Assembly (NCBI GenBank): GCA_023807065.1
Contig: JAJJLU010003891.1
Span: forward strand, 1-25,503
Reading direction: 5' to 3'
DNA from: Isotricha intestinalis
Lineage: Eukaryota > Ciliophora > Litostomatea > Vestibuliferida > Isotrichidae
DNA length: 25,503 nt
The notes under the pieces: model-generated
What the model saw: only the letters and a program-made list of their open reading frames with translations
What the model was told of the DNA's origin: nothing
The model's database searches: none
Translations under genes and position numbers: made by a program
Shown: positions 18,927 through 25,503 of the stretch, in pieces
Layout: each line of letters opens with the position of its first letter
How positions within the stretch are numbered: the stretch's first letter is position 1

Positions 18927-19381
18927 TGTTTAGATGAATTTTCTACATTAAAAATTGAATTTGTAATTGAAAGATACAAATGTTATTTTAAAGAAAACTT
19001 AAACATTTGGAAACAAAGACAAATAAATTGTGAATTTGGAGAAATATTAAATGTTTTTTATAATAATAATAATTCATAATTTTTGATAAACGAAATTAAA
19101 TTTTTAAAATTTATTAATTATTTATCTTTTTAGATGTTATTCTTTTTCAGTAGTAAAAATTGCAAAATATTTATTAAGAGTTTCCGTAGTTGAAAAATAA
19201 GGAAATTTTTTTATTTGAGGAAAAGTCACAATTAAGCGATAATTTTAATTATATTCACATTTTAAAAGAAACTCATAAGGTTTTTATTAATACTTTAATA
19301 CAATTGAAAGATTGTTCTATTGTTTCATATGGAGCTAATAAAAGCATAAAATTTTGGTTTTTTTTCTTATTCATTCAATAA
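18927..19381 (+). pseudogene. Relic of a WD40 paralog, inverted
   Basis: Fragments of the neighbouring WD40 family appear on the opposite strand in three frames. Frame 3 (18927-19079) has CYFKENLNIWKQRQI, resembling blade ends such as CSYDKSIKIWIKRNL. Frame 1 (about 19150-19200) has LLRVSVVEK, matching WGICVIEDK before the last blade. Frame 2 (19190-19378) has FINTLIQLKDCSIVSYGANK then SIKFW, matching the final blade (FITGVVELKDGSIASFGKDS then FINIW). One missing A in the A5 run at about 19194-19198 would join the last two pieces. The middle blades are absent and no start is visible. Together these show a truncated, decaying copy. Kinship of the first fragment is less sure than that of the last. 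Confidence 0.65.
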
Positions 19382-19596
19382 ATTAATGAAACAATAAAAG
19401 AATTGTATTCATTAAATACTTTTAAAAATTTAAAAAAAATAATAAATCATAATAATTAAATAAAACATTTAATAATTTTAAATTAATATATTAATATTTA
19501 TTTAGAATAGAAATTATAACTATTTTATTATAAATTGATAATGATTATTAGAACTATTTACAAAAAAATATATAACACCTTATGATTTAAAAACTA

Positions 19597-22500
19597 CTAT
19601 TTTCTCTGTTTATTTTCTTCTTCTTCATCAATATTTAATTTACTACTAACATAAGAACTATTTTTTTGAGTATTATTTTCAATCATTTTAGCAATATTTT
19701 TTAGTCTATCAGTAATATTATTCATAGATTTATTATCTGTTTTATTCATTAAAGCTGAAAAATATTTTTGATAAAAATAATGTGGGTTATTCAAATTAAG
19801 TGAATTTTTTTCAATGTTTTGACTAATAACATTCAACATATCATTAATATTCTTTTTTTTTGAAGAGGGAGATATTTTTTCACTTTTAAAAGAAGCGATA
19901 TTATTAATTGGTTCTTTTTTTAAAAACAAGAAAGAAGATCTTCTTCTTTTTGAAGTTGAAGATTGTTCTTTTTCAAAAGGGGATTTTTCTTTAAAACTTT
20001 TAATTGATTTATTACTTGATAAATTTGAAAGAAAAAAATCTTCATTATTTTTTAAACTGTCTTTATTCATATCTATTTCAGATAATTCATTTGTTTTATT
20101 TATAGAAATAATATAATTGTTTTCTTTATCTTTGTCTTCAAATTTATTATTTAAATAGGGTAATTGTGTTAATTTAGATGCTTTAATAAAAAGTGATGAA
20201 CAATTTGAATGAATTTGAATATTATTAAAAGATGAATTTAATTTTTTAGAATTAATATTAATATCTTTAATTTTATTTATTAGCATAAAAATATCATTAG
20301 TAATATCTTCATTTTTTTCTTCTTCTTTTTTATTATTTTTTATTATTACATTTTTGTTATCATAATTAGTTTGTAATAAAAGAGAATTAGGGAATAAATT
20401 TGATTTTAACTCTTCATTTTTTTTAATATCAATTGGGTCTTCAAAAGGAATTGATTCTTTATTAATTTCATCAACTGAATATGGTAAAGTTAAATTTGAT
20501 GAAATTAAATTATCTTTTGAATTATCATCATTATAATCACTTAAACAATCAATTAATTTATTCTTAATATCAATTAATAATGTTTTATTTGTTTGTCTTG
20601 AAGAATCTGAATCTTTTGAACTGTTTGTTAATTTTTCTTCTATTTTATTAGATGAATCATCTTCATTATCATTATTTTTATTTTCTTCATTATTATTATC
20701 ATTATTATTTTTTTCTTTGTTGTTATTATCATTAATATCATTATTTTCTAATATATAAGAATGATTATTTTCAATATCAGCATTAATTTTTTTTGATTTA
20801 TTTTCACTTTCTTCACTTTTATCTGAATTTTCATCTACTTCTTTTATAATAGATCTAATATTTGTTTCTTTTGTTAGTTTTTTCATATTTAATAAATCTA
20901 AATTATTATTTTCTTCTTCCTCATTTCCTTCAATTTGCTTTTCATCATTTTCTTCAAATTCTTCATTATCATAACTAGGAATACTTTTTAATTGATACTG
21001 TTGTTCATTAATATTTAAATTTTCAAACACATTTTTTGGAGTAATATTTAATAAATTATTATTCATTGATTCTCTTTTAAAATAATTTTTTTTAGGAATT
21101 CCTTTGTGATTTAATCCTTCATTATAAACATAAAATAATTTTAAAGTTTTATTAATTAATCTTTCAATTTGTTCCATATTAAAAAGAGATTTTTTTATAA
21201 TTTTTCTCCAAACTTCAGGAAAAGACATTGATATTTCAACAGCATCAGTTTTTTTTAATAAAAATAATTCACAAACTTTAGTTTTAACTTTAACACTTAA
21301 TGGACTTCTTTTATTTAAAAACATTAAAATATCACCAAAATGTTCATTTCTTCTTATTTCAATTATTTTAATATATTGTTGTTGAGTTTTTAATTTATTA
21401 TCCAAATTCTTAAATTCTTTTTCATCATTAATTTCTTCTAAAGTAGAAGTTTTAATTAATGAAGGAATTTTTTTATTATTAATTAGAGGAATTTGATTCT
21501 TAAAATTTGCATTCAAACCAAATTTTAATGAAGTTCTTGTTTTTCTTATTGTTTCTATTTTTTTTATAGTGTCTTCCTTTATTATTATTGGTAATGGAAT
21601 TTCTAAAGATAATCTTCCTCTTTTAACAAAAATAATTTCTTCAATAAAATCTCCTTCATTTACTAATCTTTCATTTTTAACTGCTATAATTGGCTTTAAT
21701 GCTAAAATTACTCTTATTATAAAATCTGAATTATCAAAATATTTAAAAAATATAAAATTATTAATAACATTTCTATACATTTCCATTATTAACTTATTTC
21801 TCAATGCTAAAGGTAAATTATCAATTATTTCATTTTTATCTTTTGTTTCAGTGTTTAATTTATATGATAAAAATTTCAATATTTTATTAAAAAGTGATTG
21901 TGGCATTTTTTCATGAGAAAGTTTTATTTGATTTAATATTGCAACTTTATTTTGAAACTCTAAAGTTTTTGAATCTTCACTTTGAACATGATTACTTATA
22001 GCAGAAACAGCAAAAGAATAAATCATAATACCACCAATTAATAAAAAAATATTAAAAAATCTTTCATAAATAGAAATTGAAACGACATCACCATAACCAA
22101 TAGTAAAAACAGTAGCACAAATATAATACAATGAAGTAATATATATATCAAATTTTTGATAATCTAAATCATATCCATTTACATAAATCCAATTTGGAAA
22201 TTCTAATTGAGCTAAAAAAATAAATATACAAGAAAGTAAATGTACAGTTGATATAAATATAAGAAGTGACATATATAAATTAAACCATTTTACTAAAATT
22301 TCTATTCCACTTATCATTTTATTTATTGAATTTGTAAATGTATTATGTCTAAATGTTTTAAATAACTTTATTAAACGTATAAATCTAAGTAATTGATATA
22401 CTTTCCATTTATAATCAAAGAAAGTTAATATTATTATTTTTTTTTTTTTCATTTCAAAAATTAAAATAAATAATGAATTTATTGGAATTGCACTTATTAA

Positions 22501-24270
22501 ATCTAAAAAAAACCAAGTTTTTAAATAATGAGTAATAATAGATTTATTATTTGAAATTAATTGTTCTTCAAAGTTTAAATAAGCAGTAAAAAATCCTAAA
22601 ATAAAATCGATGAAAAAAAAAAAATCAATAATAAATTCAAAGAGAATAATTCTAATTGTTGGAACTTTATCAACATAAAAGGCAAATTCTAAAGGAGGAA
22701 TAATAATAGCATAAAAACTTAAAAAAAGCATTATCATATCAAAAATAAATATAAAATATCCATTAGGATTTAAAAATAATTCTCCTTCTTCTTCTTCATA
22801 TAATTCATCATCACTTAAAGAATCATAAACTAATTTATTTTCATGTATTATTCTTCTGAAATGAAATTCTTTTATCATTTCATTTTCTAAATCATTACTT
22901 GTTTCTAATACTTTTAAATTATTATTTGTTGAAACGTTTGAAATTTCTTCATTTTCATTTTTATAATTTTTTCCATGTTCTAAATTTAAAAGTGTTCTGT
23001 CTATAATATTTAAATTCATTTTTTCATTTTTATTATTTCCATCAGCATTTAATTTTTCAATTAATTTTGGATCTTTTGATAATACAAAAGTTTTTCTTAT
23101 ACTGTTACATAAATCATTAAATTTTTTATAACCTTTTTTACTTAAATTAATATAATTCCTAATATCAGTTTTATCATTTTTATATTCATTTTTATTAAAA
23201 GATTTATAATCAGTATTATTTCTATTATAATTATTTAATTGATAATCAATTTCATTATTAATACTCTTATTTGTTTTTTTTAATTCGATTTTTTTTTTTT
23301 CATTTAGATTAACTAAAGAATATCTTTTATGCAATAAATTTTTTTTGTCAAAACTTAATTTATTTCTTAATTCCATCATTTTAATTTGATTTTCATCTTT
23401 TTCTTTATTTGATTCTTCTTCTGAAGAAGAAATCAAGAATTTATAACAATCATCATTTCTAGGATTTTTTGTTTTTAAATTAATTAAATTTTTATCAGAA
23501 TTTTGTAAGTATATCAATTTAATATTTGAGTTTATTCTTTTAATATTATTTGTAGATGAATTTGAAAGTCTTTTTTTTCCTTCAAAAATTTCAATAGTTT
23601 TTTTAGAAAGTGGCATAGAATGTCTATGATATATTTTAAAACTATTTTCATATTTTGTTTTATTTGTAAAATTATCTTTAGTTGAAAAACCAATTTTATT
23701 TAAATCTATTTTATTATCATCAAGAGAATAATGCTTTCTAACTTTAATCACTTTTTTCTTTGTTTTCATTGTTTTCAAATAATCATTATCATAAATATAA
23801 TCTAATCCTGTAAATTTACTTCTATTATAATTATTACCATGTGTTTTTATTCTTGAAATTATAATATTATTTAAATCTTCTTCTTCTTTATCAGATTTTT
23901 TTCCTCCTGTTAAAGTAAAAATATTTATAGGTTTTTTTTGATTTATTTTTTTTAATTCATCTTCAATATGATATATTTGTTTATCTTCTGGATCAGCATT
24001 AACTAAAAAATCACTTAATAAATTCTTTACATTTAAAGCAGCATCTGATAAAGTTTGAAATGCTAATGAATTTATATCTAAAATATTTTTTTGATTTTTA
24101 TTATTATTCATTTTATTTTTCATTGTTTTTGTTGAATTAATCTTTGATGATGATGAATGATGATTTTTCAAGAATGAAAAAGAATTATTTGAATTTGAAG
24201 ACTCATTAAATGTTTCTAATTTTTTCAATATATGAAACTTTATCAAAGGTAAATTTTTTTGAGATTCCAT
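19597..24270 (-). CDS. Voltage-gated K+ channel with cNMP-binding domain, 1557 aa
   Basis: A six-segment channel lies between two long tails. The N-terminal 500 residues are Asn/Lys/Ser-rich. S1 is at about 505-527, S2 541-563, S3 584-605, and S4 near 627-643 with basic residues at 629, 632, 635, 638 and 641 (RFIRLIKLFKTFR). S5 is about 664-686, the potassium filter TIGYGD is at 723-728, and S6 is about 738-760. A C-linker leads to a cyclic-nucleotide-binding domain at about 860-1010. It has the phosphate-binding segment FGDILMFLNKRSPL at 978-991, with Asp for the usual Glu and Arg 988 kept, and an insert of about 80 residues within its beta-roll. The tail of over 500 residues is acidic and Asn-rich, with a basic site RRRSS near 1442-1446 that fits a PKA target. 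The layout matches the EAG/CNG-like channels abundant in ciliates, likely in the plasma or ciliary membrane. It ends in TAG. Confidence 0.94.
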   Translation of the reverse strand: MESQKNLPLIKFHILKKLETFNESSNSNNSFSFLKNHHSSSSKINSTKTMKNKMNNNKNQKNILDINSLAFQTLSDAALNVKNLLSDFLVNADPEDKQIYHIEDELKKINQKKPINIFTLTGGKKSDKEEEDLNNIIISRIKTHGNNYNRSKFTGLDYIYDNDYLKTMKTKKKVIKVRKHYSLDDNKIDLNKIGFSTKDNFTNKTKYENSFKIYHRHSMPLSKKTIEIFEGKKRLSNSSTNNIKRINSNIKLIYLQNSDKNLINLKTKNPRNDDCYKFLISSSEEESNKEKDENQIKMMELRNKLSFDKKNLLHKRYSLVNLNEKKKIELKKTNKSINNEIDYQLNNYNRNNTDYKSFNKNEYKNDKTDIRNYINLSKKGYKKFNDLCNSIRKTFVLSKDPKLIEKLNADGNNKNEKMNLNIIDRTLLNLEHGKNYKNENEEISNVSTNNNLKVLETSNDLENEMIKEFHFRRIIHENKLVYDSLSDDELYEEEEGELFLNPNGYFIFIFDMIMLFLSFYAIIIPPLEFAFYVDKVPTIRIILFEFIIDFFFFIDFILGFFTAYLNFEEQLISNNKSIITHYLKTWFFLDLISAIPINSLFILIFEMKKKKIIILTFFDYKWKVYQLLRFIRLIKLFKTFRHNTFTNSINKMISGIEILVKWFNLYMSLLIFISTVHLLSCIFIFLAQLEFPNWIYVNGYDLDYQKFDIYITSLYYICATVFTIGYGDVVSISIYERFFNIFLLIGGIMIYSFAVSAISNHVQSEDSKTLEFQNKVAILNQIKLSHEKMPQSLFNKILKFLSYKLNTETKDKNEIIDNLPLALRNKLIMEMYRNVINNFIFFKYFDNSDFIIRVILALKPIIAVKNERLVNEGDFIEEIIFVKRGRLSLEIPLPIIIKEDTIKKIETIRKTRTSLKFGLNANFKNQIPLINNKKIPSLIKTSTLEEINDEKEFKNLDNKLKTQQQYIKIIEIRRNEHFGDILMFLNKRSPLSVKVKTKVCELFLLKKTDAVEISMSFPEVWRKIIKKSLFNMEQIERLINKTLKLFYVYNEGLNHKGIPKKNYFKRESMNNNLLNITPKNVFENLNINEQQYQLKSIPSYDNEEFEENDEKQIEGNEEEENNNLDLLNMKKLTKETNIRSIIKEVDENSDKSEESENKSKKINADIENNHSYILENNDINDNNNKEKNNNDNNNEENKNNDNEDDSSNKIEEKLTNSSKDSDSSRQTNKTLLIDIKNKLIDCLSDYNDDNSKDNLISSNLTLPYSVDEINKESIPFEDPIDIKKNEELKSNLFPNSLLLQTNYDNKNVIIKNNKKEEEKNEDITNDIFMLINKIKDININSKKLNSSFNNIQIHSNCSSLFIKASKLTQLPYLNNKFEDKDKENNYIISINKTNELSEIDMNKDSLKNNEDFFLSNLSSNKSIKSFKEKSPFEKEQSSTSKRRRSSFLFLKKEPINNIASFKSEKISPSSKKKNINDMLNVISQNIEKNSLNLNNPHYFYQKYFSALMNKTDNKSMNNITDRLKNIAKMIENNTQKNSSYVSSKLNIDEEEENKQRK

Positions 24271-25446
24271 TTTTTAAATTATTTTTGAGACTTTTTATTT
24301 ATTTCATTTGTTTTTTAAAATACAATTCTAAAAGATCAATTTAAAATAATATTTAAAATTTCCGTAGGGAGAATTATAATTATTTTATTTTTATAATAAT
24401 TTCCAATTATAAAAATAAAAAAACTAAAAAAAATATATAAAAAAATCATAAATAAATTCCAAAATAAAAAATAAACCTTTTAAACAATAATAATATTAAT
24501 AATCTTTTTTCTTAAATCCATTTTTTCATTCTTTCTTTATATGAAAAATTAATACTACTTTTATTTTTCAAATGAAATTCTCAATTATTACCATTATTAA
24601 AGCCTTAAATCATTGATGCTAACTTATCTCTCAAAAAAAAAATTTGATATAATAAATAATTTGATGACTCCATATTATTAAGAACATATATATTTTAAGA
24701 TTATTATTATTTTCATCTTTATAAAACTCAATATTTTGATATTTAAATATTAAAATTGATGTTTTTATATAATAAAGATATTTAAAAAATGAAAATAAAA
24801 TCATTATTTCTTTTAAGAAATCTGAATTTAAAAGTCAGTGAAAATTTTATTATGATAATAAAATATCTTATTTTCCATGGAAAATTATCTATTATATATG
24901 AAATTATTGTTTATGAATTATGATATTATTAATATTAACTCTATCTCCAAAAATTTTGTTTTTCTTAATATTTATACTTGAAAAATCCTTATGTTTTCCT
25001 TTTTTGTTATAATCATATCATTATAGAATCAAAAAAATATATACACAATAAAAGTTTTTGGGAAAAGGACATTTCAAAAGTAGATAAATTGTGTTTATTA
25101 TTTCATAGAAAACAAAGATTTTTTTCATTAATTTATATAAATAAATTATATATTTAAAGTAAATTTTGTAAATTAATTCATTAGATTTATTTATCATAAA
25201 TCCTTTAGTGAATTAAATTTGAAATGTTTATTATCATTTGTTAAATTTATTTTTGAAATGGTTAAAAAAACATGATTAAAAATTTATTTGCATTTCTACT
25301 TTTTTATATATATTTTAACACAAAAAAAACTATATTCTATCTTTTTAATAATAACTAAAAATATCTTAAATAAAAGAAAAATTAAATTATTTTTTAGTTA
25401 AATATTAAAAAAATTTTTATAAAATTAATTGAAAAAAAATTATCAA
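24271..25446. other. AT-rich divergent spacer, no gene seen
   Basis: About 1.2 kb between the channel start and the next gene, which point away from each other, so it should contain both promoters. A/T tracts dominate and every frame is short. The longest ATG frame I noticed, near 24789, is 44 codons and has no recognisable features. No tRNA, repeat array or structured GC island is visible. Confidence 0.6.
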
Positions 25447-25503
25447 ATGTCAGATATAACTCCAAATATCCCATCATCATTGATTGAAAAGGAAGAATTA
25501 AAA
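25447..25503 (+). CDS. Start of an unidentified gene, cut by window end
   Basis: An ATG after a long A-rich leader opens 19 codons that run off the window (MSDITPNIPSSLIEKEELK). The leader and codon style match the other genes here. Too little is present to identify a product, and it could still be a chance frame. Confidence 0.5.
   Translation, partial: MSDITPNIPSSLIEKEELK

Noticed and set aside
24789..24925. 44-codon ATG frame in the channel upstream spacer
   Set aside because: It is short, has generic AT-rich composition, no motif and no similarity that I recognise.

Overview
This is an extremely AT-rich, gene-dense eukaryotic window, most likely from a ciliate macronuclear chromosome (inference). 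Three observations support that. The large cyclic-nucleotide-binding potassium channel carries a phosphate-binding segment and a following stretch (FGDILMFLNKRSPL, then SLFNMEQIERLINK) that I associate with ciliate channels. The first intact gene has the ciliate-style layout of an N-terminal membrane anchor, a Cys-containing ectodomain, a second membrane segment and a long Asn/Lys-rich tail. Proteins throughout are rich in Asn, Lys and Ile. Stops behave as in the standard code: eight of nine complete genes end in TAA, one in TAG, none in TGA, and no long gene needs a read-through stop. This excludes the TAA/TAG=Gln code of Tetrahymena and Paramecium and fits a lineage that kept ordinary stops. 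The only intron I can support is 25 nt long.

Layout. Positions 1-350 hold a 72-nt GC-rich island (92-163) with strong base-pairing potential, a structured RNA candidate. Positions 351-1163 hold an unrecognised gene broken by frameshifts and stops, with richer base composition than its surroundings. 1164-2151 is AT-rich spacer. Then come a membrane protein (2152-4110, +), a divergent short HSP70 (4482-6233, +), an Asn/Lys-rich coiled-coil protein with one frameshift (6472-8351, +), a TFxPxI-repeat protein with a 25-nt intron (8498-10301, -), and a two-fold cyclic-nucleotide-binding-like protein (10546-13347, +). Next are two tandem WD40 paralogs (13536-14972 and 15184-16473, both -), a zinc-finger/Aurora-like kinase (17240-18592, -), a decayed and inverted WD40 relic (18927-19381, +), a 1557-residue voltage-gated, cNMP-binding-domain potassium channel (19597-24270, -), and the first codons of another gene (25447 onward, +).

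The genes are separate transcription units with short spacers, not an operon. A theme of membrane and second-messenger signalling runs through them (channel, cNMP-fold protein, kinase), with WD40 scaffolds and a chaperone, but nothing in the sequence shows that they act together. The WD40 family has expanded locally: two intact copies and one relic lie within about 6 kb. No CRISPR array, tRNA, rRNA or recognisable transposon is visible.
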